The translations under genes were made by a program, and so were the position numbers. This document shows positions 1 to 8,773 of a DNA stretch of 64,000 nt, one piece after another. Source of the DNA: UBA5066 sp048500275 (GTDB taxonomy: Bacteria > Acidobacteriota > Thermoanaerobaculia > UBA5066); assembly GCA_048500275.1 (NCBI GenBank), contig JASNYI010000003.1:434001-498000 (forward strand), given 5' to 3'. The notes under the pieces are model-generated. The model saw nothing but the letters and a program-made list of their open reading frames with translations. It was not told the DNA's origin and ran no database searches. Position 1 is the stretch's first letter; every line of letters starts with the position of its first letter.

Positions 1-2613
1 CTCCTGACCGTTCACCGCGAGGAGGAATTCCCCCTCCTTCACGTCGACGCCGGGCTGGGTCAGGGGCGCCTTCAGCGTCGGGTTCCAGTTCTCGCCCGCG
101 AGGATCCGGGAGATGCGGTAGCGCCCCTCCGCTACCGCGAAGTCGGCGCCGAGAAGGCCCACCGACACCCTCTCCTGTGGCGGGACCGCGCCCCCGCCGA
201 CGTAGACGTGCCCGAGGACGAGGTGCCCGAGCATCTCGACGAAGAGGCGGTTGAGGTCGTCGCGCCCGCCGAGGCCCTCGAGGAACGGTTCGTAGAGCTT
301 CTCCGCCGCGGCGAGGTCGAGGCCGTGGGCGCCCGGGTCGTAGAGGAAGTCGCGCTGGATGCGCCACGCCTCGCGGTACATTTGCCGCCACTCGGCGCGC
401 GGGTCGACCCACACCTCGAGCCCCTCCGCCCTGAGCTTGCTGTCGCCCGGCTTCGGCGCCTTCTCGGACCCCACGAGGGTCCACACCCTCTTCTGGGCGT
501 AGAGGACCTTCGTCCCGTCGAACGAGACGAGGAGCGCCGGCTGGCCGCCGTAGACGCCGCTCCCGCCGTCGATCCTCTCGACGAACGTCTCCGCCTTCCG
601 CGCCTTCAGGTCGAAGCGGTCGACGTCGACCGGCGGCGGATTCTCGTCGCCGAACTCGAAGTAGTCCTCGGCCGCGAGCGCGACGGGGGCCTTCAGGAGG
701 AAGACGATCCCCTCGGCCCCCGTCTCCAGGCCGACCCAGTTCGCCCTCTCGACGGGGAGCGCCACGATCCGCTGGTCGAGCCCTTCGAAGTCGATCCGCA
801 CCGGCTCCGGTGGCTTCTTCGCGTCCTTCTCGTCCTTGCCGTCCTTCGCTCCCTTCGCGTCCTTCCCGTCGTCCCCCTTCTTCGCCTTCTCCTTCCCGCC
901 GGCAGCCGTCGCCGCCTCCTCACCCTTTTCGCCCTTACCGTCCTTGCCGTCGCCCGCCCCCTCCTCGTCGCTCTCGGGCGCGACGGGCGACGGGAGGTCC
1001 TTCCGCAGGACGACGGCGTAGAGGCTCGCCGTCACCGGCCGGCTCATGCTCGTCATGTCGAGCCAGCCCTGCGCGAGGCCGACGTCGGTCGAGGCGACGA
1101 AGTAGAGGTACTTCCCGCCCCGGTCGAAGCGCGGCGACACCGCGTCGCTCCGCCCGTCCGTCACCTGGCGCGACCTCTTCTCCTCGATCGAGTGGACGAA
1201 GACGGCCCGCAGGCGGTTCGGGAGCTGCTTGACGTAGGCGATCCAGCGCGAGTCGGGCGACCACGCCGGGTCGAGGTACGAGAGGGGCGTGTCGAAGAGG
1301 TCGGAGTCGACCTTCTCCGTCGTTCCCTTCGCCACGTCCACGACCCAGAGGTTCATCCGCTTGTCGGTGAGGGCGATCCGCTTCGAGTCGGGCGACCAGC
1401 GGGGGACATAGAAGAACGACGGCGGCCGGCCCAGGCCGATCTTCGTCACCGGCCCCATCCCGTCCGGTGCGCGGAGGTGGAGCGCGTACTCGCCCGACTC
1501 GTCCGAGAGCCACGCGACCGTCTTCCCGTCCGGCGACCACGACGGGCTGCGGTCCGCGACCCCCGGGCTGCGCGTCAGGTTTCGCGCGTCCCCCTTCTCT
1601 GCGGGCACGGACAGGATCTCGCCGCGCGCCTCCATCAGCACGCGCTTGCCGGTCGGCGAGAGAGCGACGTGCAGCACCTGCCCCGGCTCCACCTTCCGGA
1701 ACCCCGCGCGCACCTGCGGCAGGTCGGCCGAGATCGTCACCGGGATCGTCCGCGTCGTCCCGGAGGCGATCTCGAAGAGGTTCAGCTCGCCGAACTGGTC
1801 GTAGACGATGGCGCCCGGGCCCGCCGAGGCCGACTGCACGTCGAACCCTCCCTCGTTCTTCACGACCTCGCGGACCGCGCCCCCCTTCACGTCGTACGCG
1901 AAGAGCGTGAACGGCCCATTGCGGTCCGAAAGGAAGTAGACGGTGTCGCCGACCCACATCGGCTGCCGGTCGTTCGAGCCCTCGCGTGGCACCTTCACGA
2001 CCTTCGAGTCCGCGAGGTCGGCGATCCAGACGGGCGTCGTCTGCCCGCCCCGGTACCTCTTCCACCCCGGCTGCCACTGCGGGTGCGGCACGTAGGCGAG
2101 CCGGGCGCCGTCGGGAGAGAAGGAGGCTTCGGCGCCCGACGGGAGCGGCAGCTCCTCGGCCGCGCCGCCACCCACCGGCACCGTGAAGAGCTTCGGCAGG
2201 TCGCGCGCGGTCCGCCGCATCGACCGGAAGAGGACCTTCTTCCCGTCGGGCGTGAAGCCGAGCGCCTCCTCCGGCCCGGGGTGGTGCGTCAGCCGCCGGA
2301 CCTCGCCCCCTGCCGCCGGCACCACGTAGACGTCCGCGTTCCCGTCGTACGTCCCCGTGTAGGCGATCGTCGCGCCGTCCGGCGAGAAGAGCGGCCTGCG
2401 GTTGCGCAGCTGCCCGCTCACGAGACGGGTCGCCTCGCCCCCTGCGCGCGGAACCGTCCAGATCTCCCCTGCGAACGCGAACGCGATCCGCGTGGCCGAG
2501 AGGGCCGGGTCCATGAGGAGCCGGGGAGGCGGCGCGGCGGCCGACCCGGGAGACGGCCAGAGGGAGAGCGCGGCGACGGCGGCCGTGGCGAAGGCGGCGA
2601 AGAGCTGACGCAT
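1..2613 (-). CDS. Tricorn-like S41 peptidase, 3' end cut by window edge
   Basis: The start ATG is at 2613 and the reading frame stays open to base 1 (871 codons), so the C-terminus with the catalytic serine is outside the window. A signal peptide (MRQLFAAFATAAVAALSLWP) precedes about 600 residues of WD40/PD40 propeller repeats with repeated FSPDG, WSPDG and WSPDSK motifs. A Lys/Asp/Glu-rich low-complexity linker follows, then the segment AWRIQRDFLYDP and the start of a PDZ-like part ending in LLAVNGQE. The order matches the gene at 21007-24321, which is complete, so they are paralogues. Tricorn-family proteins degrade oligopeptides; the signal peptide suggests a periplasmic role here. It diverges from the kinase gene at 2767. 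Confidence 0.88.
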   Translation of the reverse strand, partial: MRQLFAAFATAAVAALSLWPSPGSAAAPPPRLLMDPALSATRIAFAFAGEIWTVPRAGGEATRLVSGQLRNRRPLFSPDGATIAYTGTYDGNADVYVVPAAGGEVRRLTHHPGPEEALGFTPDGKKVLFRSMRRTARDLPKLFTVPVGGGAAEELPLPSGAEASFSPDGARLAYVPHPQWQPGWKRYRGGQTTPVWIADLADSKVVKVPREGSNDRQPMWVGDTVYFLSDRNGPFTLFAYDVKGGAVREVVKNEGGFDVQSASAGPGAIVYDQFGELNLFEIASGTTRTIPVTISADLPQVRAGFRKVEPGQVLHVALSPTGKRVLMEARGEILSVPAEKGDARNLTRSPGVADRSPSWSPDGKTVAWLSDESGEYALHLRAPDGMGPVTKIGLGRPPSFFYVPRWSPDSKRIALTDKRMNLWVVDVAKGTTEKVDSDLFDTPLSYLDPAWSPDSRWIAYVKQLPNRLRAVFVHSIEEKRSRQVTDGRSDAVSPRFDRGGKYLYFVASTDVGLAQGWLDMTSMSRPVTASLYAVVLRKDLPSPVAPESDEEGAGDGKDGKGEKGEEAATAAGGKEKAKKGDDGKDAKGAKDGKDEKDAKKPPEPVRIDFEGLDQRIVALPVERANWVGLETGAEGIVFLLKAPVALAAEDYFEFGDENPPPVDVDRFDLKARKAETFVERIDGGSGVYGGQPALLVSFDGTKVLYAQKRVWTLVGSEKAPKPGDSKLRAEGLEVWVDPRAEWRQMYREAWRIQRDFLYDPGAHGLDLAAAEKLYEPFLEGLGGRDDLNRLFVEMLGHLVLGHVYVGGGAVPPQERVSVGLLGADFAVAEGRYRISRILAGENWNPTLKAPLTQPGVDVKEGEFLLAVNGQE

Positions 2614-2766
2614 CGGGGGCACCTCGAGCCGCGATTCTATTGTCGCGGCCCGGACGCTCTCGTCCGGACGCTCGAGCGGCTCGGGCGCACGCCTCCGCGT
2701 CCCGCCGCCCCGCGGCCTACAATCTCCCGAGGACGTTTCGTCGATCGACAGGACGGGAGGGCCCCC
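2614..2766. promoter_or_regulatory. Divergent promoter region, peptidase / kinase
   Basis: This 153-bp gap separates two divergent genes. On the minus strand TAGAAT (2639-2634) is a good -10 for the peptidase gene. On the plus strand TACAAT (2718-2723) is a good -10 for the kinase gene, though no clear -35 is seen for either. Between them lies a perfect hairpin, CCGGACG (2650-2656), loop CTCT, CGTCCGG (2661-2667). The promoter calls rest only on motif similarity. Confidence 0.35.
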
Positions 2767-5367
2767 ATGGCTCTCGCCCCGGGCACCCGCCTCGGCCCCT
2801 ACGAGGTTCTCGCCCCCCTCGGCGCGGGCGGGATGGGCGAGGTCTACCGGGCACGCGACACCCGCCTCGGCCGCGACGTCGCCGTCAAGGTCCTCCCCGA
2901 ATCCGTGGCGGGAAACGCCCGAGCCCTCGCCCGCCTCGAGATGGAGGCGCGCGTCCTCGCGGCCCTCTGCCACCCCTCGATCCTGGCCCTCTACGACATC
3001 GGACGCGAGGGGAGCGTCGTCTATGCCGTCACCGAGCTCCTCGAAGGGCGCACCCTGCGCGAGGCGCTGCGGGCCGGCGCGATGAGCTGGCGCGAGGCGG
3101 CGGTCCTCGGGGCCGAGATCGCCGACGGCCTCGAGGCGGCCCACGCAAAGGGAGTCGTCCACCGCGACCTCAAGCCGGAGAACGTCTTCGTCTGCGACGG
3201 GGGCCGGATGAAGATCCTCGACTTCGGCCTCGCGAAGAGGGAGGCGAGCTCACCCGAGGCGACGACCGAGTCGCTTCCGCGCGTCGAGACGGCTCCGGGC
3301 GCCCTCGTCGGGACGATCGGATACGTCTCCCCCGAGCAGCTCCACGGGCGGCCCGTCGACCACCGTGCGGACCTCTTCGCCCTGGGATGCGTCCTCCACG
3401 AGATGCTCTCGGGGCGGCGCGCCTTCCGGGGCGCCACGGTCTCCGAGGTGATCGCGGCGATCCTGCACGACGAGCCCGCGTCCCTCGCCGGGATCGGGCG
3501 CCGCATCCCCGGGGCGCTCGCCGAGGTGGTGGCGCGTTGTCTGCGCAAGGAACCGTCCGAGAGGTTCTCCACGGCGCGCGACGTCGCCCTCGCCCTCCGG
3601 GCCCTCGCCTCGGACGTCTCGATCTCCGCGGACGCCCGGCCCGGGAGGCTCCGGCTCTCCCGGCCCGCGCTCGGGCTGATCGCCGCCGTCGCCACCGGAG
3701 CCCTGCTCGTCGCCGTCTGGCGCTCCGGCGACGCGCGTCTCCCGGCCGTGTCGCCCCGCCAGGTGACGAGCGCCGCGGCGTGCGAGAGCGAGCCGGCGAT
3801 CTCGCCGGACGGGGAGGCCGTCGCGTACGTCGCCGCCCACGAGGGCGTGCCCGCCATCTGGGTCTCCGACACGGCGGGCGGCAGCCCGCTGCGCCTGACG
3901 GAGGGCCGGGAGCCGGCGAGCGCCCCGGCGTGGTTCCCCGATGGCAAGGCCCTCCTCTTCGTCGCCAGCGCCGCCGGGGGCCCCCAGGTCCGCAAGGTCG
4001 CGCGGTTCGGAGGGCCGCCGCAGACGCTCCTCGCGGACGCCCGCGACCCGGCGGCCTCTCCCGATGGAGCCACGCTCGCGTTCGCGCGCGCCGACCCCGA
4101 CGGCCGGTGGCGGATCTGGACGGCTCCGATCGGCCGCCCCGAGAGGGCAAAGCCCCTGACCGCGCCGGAGGACGGCCGCATCGAGCAGCGTCAGCCCGCC
4201 TGGGCGCCCGACGGCCGCTCCCTCGTCTACCGCGACTTCCACGACCTCTGGGTCGTGCCGGCCTCGGGAGGGGCAGCGCGCCGGCTCACGCACGACGACC
4301 CCGCCGACTTCGACCCCGCCTTCTCCCCCGACGGTCGCCACGTCTACTTCACCTCCTATCGCGACACGACGCGCGCCGTCTGGCGGGTCGCCCTCTCGGG
4401 AGGCCCTCCCGAGAGGGTCACGTTCGGCTCCGGCGCCGAGGCCCGGCCGAGCTTCTCCAGCGACGGCCGACGCCTCGCCTACGCGACGCGCAGCGAGGGG
4501 CACGCGCTCCTCCTCGTCGACACGGCCTCGGGGGCGCACACACGCGTCGAGGAGAGCCGGCTCTTCGGCTTCGTCGCGCTCGACCCGCTCGGCCGGTTCG
4601 CCGTCTACAACTCGACGCGCCAGAACGCCGTGGACCTCTGGGTCCTGCCGCTCGCCGCGGGCCGCCCGGCCGGCGAGCCACGCCGGCTCACCGACCTCGG
4701 CGGGCGGGCGGTGGCCCCGGCCGTCTCTCCCGACGGTCGTTTCGTCGCCTTCTATCTCGTGCGCGACGGGCAACGGGACCTCTTCGTCGTCCCGGCCTCG
4801 GGTGGCGAGCCCGAGCCCCTCGCACCGCATCCCGCCTCGGACCTCCTCCCGTGCTGGTCGCCGGACGGCTCCCGGATCGTCTTCGTCTCCGACCGCGGAG
4901 GCAGGGACCAGCTCTGGGAAGTGCCGACGCGGCAGGGCCAAGCCGCCGGCGAGCCTCGGCCCCTCGAAGGCGCGGAGGGCCCGTTCCTCTCCCCGCGCTT
5001 CCTTCCCGACGGCCGAAGTCTCGTCGCGATCCTCGCCGAGAAGGACGCCGGGGACCTCTGCCTCCTCGACCCCGCCGGCGGCCTCACCCGCCTGACGGCC
5101 GGGGTGACGGCATACCAGGCCGTGCCCACCGGCTCCCCCGCCGGCCTCCTCGTCCTCGCGGGCTGGGCGGCGGGGCGCGCCACCATCCGAAGCGTTCCGC
5201 CCGACGGCGGCGCCCCTCGCGCGGCGGCGTGGGGCGAGCCCGCCGACCCCGCGACCGGGATCTACTCCTTCGACGCGACCCCCGACGGCGCCCTCGTCGC
5301 GCTCGTCGAGGAGACGCCCCGCGGGGACGTCTGGGTCCTCGAGGCGCAGCGCGGACGGAAGTTCTGA
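2767..5367 (+). CDS. Ser/Thr protein kinase with C-terminal PD40 propeller
   Basis: 866 residues. The N-terminal Hanks-type kinase domain has the glycine loop GAGGMGEV (19-26), catalytic Lys41, HRDLKPEN (132-139) and DFG (152-154), so it should be active. One membrane helix (about 301-318) is followed by a TolB/PD40-like beta-propeller with repeated FSPDG and WSPDG motifs, presumably periplasmic and probably a sensor. This architecture is frequent in Acidobacteriota and is repeated in the window at 11124 and 15873. ATG 2767 matches the start of the conserved motif LGPYEVLAPLG. Only 38 bp separate its stop from the short peptide gene at 5406, so the two are probably co-transcribed. Its substrate is unknown. 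Confidence 0.93.
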   Translation: MALAPGTRLGPYEVLAPLGAGGMGEVYRARDTRLGRDVAVKVLPESVAGNARALARLEMEARVLAALCHPSILALYDIGREGSVVYAVTELLEGRTLREALRAGAMSWREAAVLGAEIADGLEAAHAKGVVHRDLKPENVFVCDGGRMKILDFGLAKREASSPEATTESLPRVETAPGALVGTIGYVSPEQLHGRPVDHRADLFALGCVLHEMLSGRRAFRGATVSEVIAAILHDEPASLAGIGRRIPGALAEVVARCLRKEPSERFSTARDVALALRALASDVSISADARPGRLRLSRPALGLIAAVATGALLVAVWRSGDARLPAVSPRQVTSAAACESEPAISPDGEAVAYVAAHEGVPAIWVSDTAGGSPLRLTEGREPASAPAWFPDGKALLFVASAAGGPQVRKVARFGGPPQTLLADARDPAASPDGATLAFARADPDGRWRIWTAPIGRPERAKPLTAPEDGRIEQRQPAWAPDGRSLVYRDFHDLWVVPASGGAARRLTHDDPADFDPAFSPDGRHVYFTSYRDTTRAVWRVALSGGPPERVTFGSGAEARPSFSSDGRRLAYATRSEGHALLLVDTASGAHTRVEESRLFGFVALDPLGRFAVYNSTRQNAVDLWVLPLAAGRPAGEPRRLTDLGGRAVAPAVSPDGRFVAFYLVRDGQRDLFVVPASGGEPEPLAPHPASDLLPCWSPDGSRIVFVSDRGGRDQLWEVPTRQGQAAGEPRPLEGAEGPFLSPRFLPDGRSLVAILAEKDAGDLCLLDPAGGLTRLTAGVTAYQAVPTGSPAGLLVLAGWAAGRATIRSVPPDGGAPRAAAWGEPADPATGIYSFDATPDGALVALVEETPRGDVWVLEAQRGRKF

Positions 5368-5405
5368 CAGGCCGCGGCCAGACGCCGCGGCGGAAGGGAG
5401 AAACG

Positions 5406-5600
5406 ATGCCGGAATCCAAGATCCCCGAAACGGTCGACGAGCTGCGCGCCCTCATAAAGGACGTCCGCACCAAGCTCGACGCGGATGAGACCTTGGCCAA
5501 CAGAATGGCCGAGGGGCAACCCCTGAACGAGCGTCAGCAGGGCAGGGGCGCGACCCTCCTCGCCTACTCCGCCTCTCCCCCCGACCTCTGGGAGTGCTGA
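5406..5600 (+). CDS. Candidate RiPP precursor peptide (64 aa)
   Basis: A short gene with a strong Shine-Dalgarno (AAGGGAG, 6-7 nt before the ATG). Residues 1-45 are charged and look helical (IPETVDELRALIKDVRTKL), as in a leader peptide. After GRG (46-48) the composition changes to a short, mostly uncharged tail ATLLAYSASPPDLWEC (49-64), which contains the only cysteine (the last residue), a Trp two residues before it, and a Tyr. The stop overlaps the start of a radical SAM/SPASM gene by 7 nt, the standard layout of a precursor and its maturase. I recognise no known RiPP family. That residues 49-64 are the modified core is inference. The alternative is an unrelated small regulatory protein. 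Confidence 0.6.
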   Translation: MPESKIPETVDELRALIKDVRTKLDADETLANRMAEGQPLNERQQGRGATLLAYSASPPDLWEC

Positions 5601-6751
5601 CCCCCGCCCCGGATCGGCCCCCCCTTTCGGCGACGGCCGCGCCGCCCCGCCAGGTGGTTCTCTTCCTGACGGGGCGGTGCAACCTCTCCTGCTCCTACTG
5701 CTTTCAGGCCGGCCGGGCGACGCGCGGGACGATGAGCACCGAGGTCGCCGGTCACGCCATCGGCCTCCTCCTCGCCCCCCGTCCCGCCCGCGCGCGCCTC
5801 GGCCTCACGGGGGGCGAGCCGCTCGCCGTCGCGTCGCTCCTCCTGAGCTGCGTCGAGGCGGCCCGGCTCGAGACGCCCGCCGGCACGGCCCTCGAGATCG
5901 CCGTCTCCACCAACGGCACGCTCCTTTCCGAGGACGTCGTCCGGCGTCTCGCCTCGCGGGACGTCGAGCTGCAGGTCAGTTTCGACGGAGAGGGCCAGGA
6001 GGGACGCGCCGCAGGGTCCCGCCGGGTCGTGGAGGCGGCGATCCGGGGGGCGGCCGCGGCCGAGCCCTCCTGGTTCGCGCGGCGCGTTCGCGTCGCCTTC
6101 ACGGTCGTTCCCGAGGGCCTCTCGACGATCGCCGACTCCGTCGCCGCCATCCTCGACCTCGGCGTCCGCGACGTCGTGCTGAGCCCCGCCCGCGGCCTCC
6201 GCTGGCCTGAGCCGGAGGCGGTCGAGACCGCCTTCGACCGGGAGCTCGAAAAGATCGTGGCGGCGGGACACGCCTCGAACCGCGAAGACGGTCTCCACCC
6301 GGTCGCCCTCCTGCGTGAACCCCGGCCGCGCGACCTGCCCCGTGACCGGTCCCCGTTCTGCGCGGCGGGCTCTCCGACGAGCTTCGCCGTCGATCCCGAC
6401 GGCATCGCCTGGGCCTGCCCCTCCCTCACGGGATCGATGCAGGCTCTTGCGCCGGCGGGCGCCGGGCTCGCGAACGCGGTGCGCCTCGGCGACGTCCTCG
6501 ACCCGGGCTTCCCGGAGCGGCTCGCCGGCCTGCCGGCCCTCGCGGCGGACCGGCGCGAGCTGACGCGACGCCTCGCCAAGCGCTCCCGCCTCGCAGACTG
6601 CCGCACATGCCCGTTCGTCTATGTGTGTCCTCACTGCCCCGCGGCCGCGGCGTGCGAGATCGGCCCTTCTGATCCGGACCTCGTACCGGCCCCCGTCTGC
6701 GCCCTGACGCGGGCCGCGGCCCGCGCGCGGAAGTCTCTCGCCAGCCGATAG
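5594..6751 (+). CDS. Radical SAM/SPASM protein, candidate peptide maturase
   Basis: 385 residues from GTG 5594, which overlaps the stop of the peptide gene and so suggests translational coupling. The first ATG (5731) lies beyond the radical SAM motif and cannot be the start; GTG 5654 is a possible alternative. The 4Fe-4S/SAM motif CNLSCSYC has Cys at 29, 33 and 36, and TGGEP is at 72-76. The C-terminus carries a SPASM-type set: Cys256-x13-Gly-x4-Cys275, then Cys336-x2-Cys339-x5-Cys345-x2-Cys348, Cys354 and Cys369, enough for two auxiliary Fe-S clusters. SPASM enzymes typically install thioether or C-C crosslinks in peptides. No N-terminal RRE domain is present. The chemistry here cannot be read from sequence. 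Confidence 0.88.
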   Translation: MLTPAPDRPPLSATAAPPRQVVLFLTGRCNLSCSYCFQAGRATRGTMSTEVAGHAIGLLLAPRPARARLGLTGGEPLAVASLLLSCVEAARLETPAGTALEIAVSTNGTLLSEDVVRRLASRDVELQVSFDGEGQEGRAAGSRRVVEAAIRGAAAAEPSWFARRVRVAFTVVPEGLSTIADSVAAILDLGVRDVVLSPARGLRWPEPEAVETAFDRELEKIVAAGHASNREDGLHPVALLREPRPRDLPRDRSPFCAAGSPTSFAVDPDGIAWACPSLTGSMQALAPAGAGLANAVRLGDVLDPGFPERLAGLPALAADRRELTRRLAKRSRLADCRTCPFVYVCPHCPAAAACEIGPSDPDLVPAPVCALTRAAARARKSLASR

Positions 6752-6835
6752 CCGGACGTGGCGTTCCCGCGGCCCGCGGCACAGGGATCGCGGCGGCGGG
6801 GGTGCCGGTGGAGAATCGGGAGCAGGGAGGCCTCC

Positions 6836-7309
6836 ATGGACACCGTCGTCTACTCGCTCGTCCCCCCGCCGGGCAAGGCGTCCGCCGCGATCTGGATCCC
6901 GCTCGTCCTGATGGCCGTCGTCTTCGTCGTCGTCGGGTTCTTCGTGGTGAAGTCGGTCGTCGGCGCGAAGACCTCCACGTTCACGCTCTCCCCCGCGGGG
7001 CTGACGATCGAGGGCGACCTCTGGGGCCGGACGGTGCCCGTTTCCCAGCTGCGCGGAGCCGAGGCCCGCGTCGTCGACCTCTCCGCCGAGCCGCCGCTCG
7101 TCCCGAAGCGCCGCACCGCCGGCACCGGCCTCCCGGGGTACCGCAGCGGCTGGTGGCGGCTCGCCAACGGCGAGAAGGCGCTCCTCTACGTGACGTCTAT
7201 GGACCGCGTCGTCTTCGTCCCGACGACCGACGGCTACTGCATCCTCCTCTCCGCCACCGAACCCGAGCGCTTCGTCGAGCACCTGAAGCGCGTGGCGCCC
7301 GCCGGCTGA
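6836..7309 (+). CDS. Small membrane protein with PH-like domain
   Basis: 157 residues; ATG 6836 is preceded by GGGAGG at good spacing. The N-terminus holds one hydrophobic helix (about 18-42) containing a run of valines. The rest resembles bacterial PH-like domains found in membrane proteins (FTLSPAGLTIEGDLWGRTVP, then VVFVPTTDGYCILLSATEPERFVEHL). The pattern of 'defined protein fold, then a residue on SATEPERFVEHLKR' is typical of such domains. Function is unknown. It lies 84 bp after the radical SAM gene on the same strand and may or may not belong to that cluster. Confidence 0.65.
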   Translation: MDTVVYSLVPPPGKASAAIWIPLVLMAVVFVVVGFFVVKSVVGAKTSTFTLSPAGLTIEGDLWGRTVPVSQLRGAEARVVDLSAEPPLVPKRRTAGTGLPGYRSGWWRLANGEKALLYVTSMDRVVFVPTTDGYCILLSATEPERFVEHLKRVAPAG

Positions 7310-7348
7310 GCGCCTCCGGCCGCGAGCCGGCCCCCACAGAGTCCTTCC

Positions 7349-7396
7349 CGGTTTCCCGCAGGAATCTCCCGGTCCCTTCCCTGACGCGCCTCAGGC
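7349..7396 (+). repeat. Upstream duplication block, copy 1
   Basis: This 48-bp block aligns without gaps to 8095-8142 with 36 of 48 identical positions, including an identical GGAATCTCCC core. Each block lies 95-140 bp before one of the two paralogous zincin-like genes. The duplication therefore included upstream DNA and not only the coding sequence. Confidence 0.6.
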
Positions 7397-7491
7397 CGGC
7401 GCCCGCGCGCCGCAGCACCTTCCAGACCAGAGCTCGCTGACGCAGCCCCTCCCAGCTCGGGCCGCGGGGCGGGCCGGGAAGGAGAGCCGCG

Positions 7492-8022
7492 ATGCGCGAG
7501 CCCGTGCGAGGTGTGTCCCGAGCATTCCTCCTCGCCGCTTTCCTCGCACCGTGCCTGTCGGCGCCTGCCCCGACCGGCTTGTCTCAGGAGGGGTCCGACG
7601 CTCACGTCGACCCGCGCCTCGGCCGCCTCGTGGAGGAGACCGTGCGGCGCGCCTCCCGCCGGCTCGCCGATCCCGGATGCGCTCAGCTCCTCTTCGACTT
7701 CGACGACCTGCGAACGGGACGCCCCCTCGCAGAGACGCTCGCCGCCTCCGGGCGTTCTCCCGGGAACCTCCTGGGCACGCTCCGCTTCTACGACGGCGAT
7801 CTCATGGTGCAGTGCCGCTGGCGGGACGCGTGGGCCTGGGTCGCCGTCGGCACGGACGCCGTCTTCGTCTGCCGGAGCCGTTTCGTGAAGCTCGCCACGA
7901 AGAACGAGAAGCTCGCCATGAACATCCTCGTTCACGAGGCTCTCCACACGCTCGGCCTCGGCGAGAACCCTCCGTCTTCAGAGGAGATCACGGCGGCCGT
8001 CGTCCGCCGGTGCGGCCGCTGA
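7492..8022 (+). CDS. Secreted zincin-like protein, copy 1
   Basis: 176 residues. A signal peptide (VSRAFLLAAFLAPCLSAPA) is followed by a compact domain with the zinc-protease motif HEALH (148-152) within VHEALHTLGLGEN, with Glu158 a possible third ligand. Four cysteines (in DPGC, MVQC, FVC and RRC) are conserved in the neighbour at 8233 and could form two disulfides. The motif HExxH-x5-E and small size do not match a peptidase family I can name. Activity is inferred from the motif. It is the first of a tandem pair of equal length. Confidence 0.75.
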   Translation: MREPVRGVSRAFLLAAFLAPCLSAPAPTGLSQEGSDAHVDPRLGRLVEETVRRASRRLADPGCAQLLFDFDDLRTGRPLAETLAASGRSPGNLLGTLRFYDGDLMVQCRWRDAWAWVAVGTDAVFVCRSRFVKLATKNEKLAMNILVHEALHTLGLGENPPSSEEITAAVVRRCGR

Positions 8023-8094
8023 GTGGAGGAAGGGCCCGCCCCCGACCCCAGCCGCACACGCTCTCCACCGGCGCTCGCATCCCATCTTTTTCCC

Positions 8095-8142
8095 CGGTCT
8101 CTCCCCGGAATCTCCCAGCTCCCTCCCCGGCGCCGCTCAGGC
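8095..8142 (+). repeat. Upstream duplication block, copy 2
   Basis: This is the partner of 7349-7396, of equal length, with 36 of 48 matching positions. It lies 90 bp before the second zincin-like gene and may hold a shared regulatory site. Confidence 0.6.
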
Positions 8143-8232
8143 TTCGCAAGGGCGCTCTGGAACACCTTTCCCTCCGAAGCCAAACGAAGACGAAGGCCCC
8201 GGAAGCGAGACGAGAGGGAAAGGAGGCTCCCC

Positions 8233-8763
8233 GTGCGCAAGCGAGTGCTAGGTGTGTTCCGGGCCGCCCCCTTCGCATTCTTCCTCGCGCTCGTTCTGGG
8301 CGCCTACACGCCTCCCGTCGCCGCCGGAGACGCCTCGCTCCCTCTCGTCGCCGAGCGCCTCGGCCCGGTCGTGAGACGCACGGTCGAGCGGGCCGCGCTG
8401 CGATTCGCGGATCCCGGCTGCGCGCTGCTCCTCCACGATTTCGACGACGAGCGCACGGGGCGTCCACTGGCCGAGACCCTCGCCGCGTCCGGCAGGACGC
8501 CGTCGGGGTTCCTGGCCTCTCTCCGCTTCGTGGACGCCGACCACATGGTCCAGTGCCGCTACCGGCCGGCCTGGGCGTGGATTCCCGTCGGCGGCGACGT
8601 GGTCTTCGTCTGCAGGAGCCGGTTCCTGGCCCTCGCCCGGAAAGACGAGTGGCTCGCGGGGAACATCCTCGTCCACGAGACGCTCCACTCCCTCGGCCTC
8701 GGCGAGAACCCGCCCTCCTCCGAGGCGATCACCGCCGCCGTCGTCCGCCGCTGCGGGCGCTGA
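8233..8763 (+). CDS. Secreted zincin-like protein, copy 2
   Basis: 176 residues from GTG 8233, chosen because AGGAGG lies just upstream, a signal peptide (FRAAPFAFFLALVLGAYT) starts at once, and the length then equals that of the paralogue at 7492. A longer reading from 8023 would add 70 residues without homology. It shares FDD..TGRPLAETLAASGR, the four cysteines, HETLH (zinc motif) and LGLGENPPSSE with copy 1. The conserved HExxH and cysteines in both copies suggest that both are functional. The target is unknown. Confidence 0.75.
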   Translation: MRKRVLGVFRAAPFAFFLALVLGAYTPPVAAGDASLPLVAERLGPVVRRTVERAALRFADPGCALLLHDFDDERTGRPLAETLAASGRTPSGFLASLRFVDADHMVQCRYRPAWAWIPVGGDVVFVCRSRFLALARKDEWLAGNILVHETLHSLGLGENPPSSEAITAAVVRRCGR

Positions 8764-8773
8764 GGACCAGGGT

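Noticed and set aside
208..2766. Long plus-strand open frame running into the kinase gene
   Set aside because: It lies opposite the tricorn-like gene, is built of Arg/Pro/Val-rich low-complexity sequence, and shows no domain. The real kinase starts at 2767.
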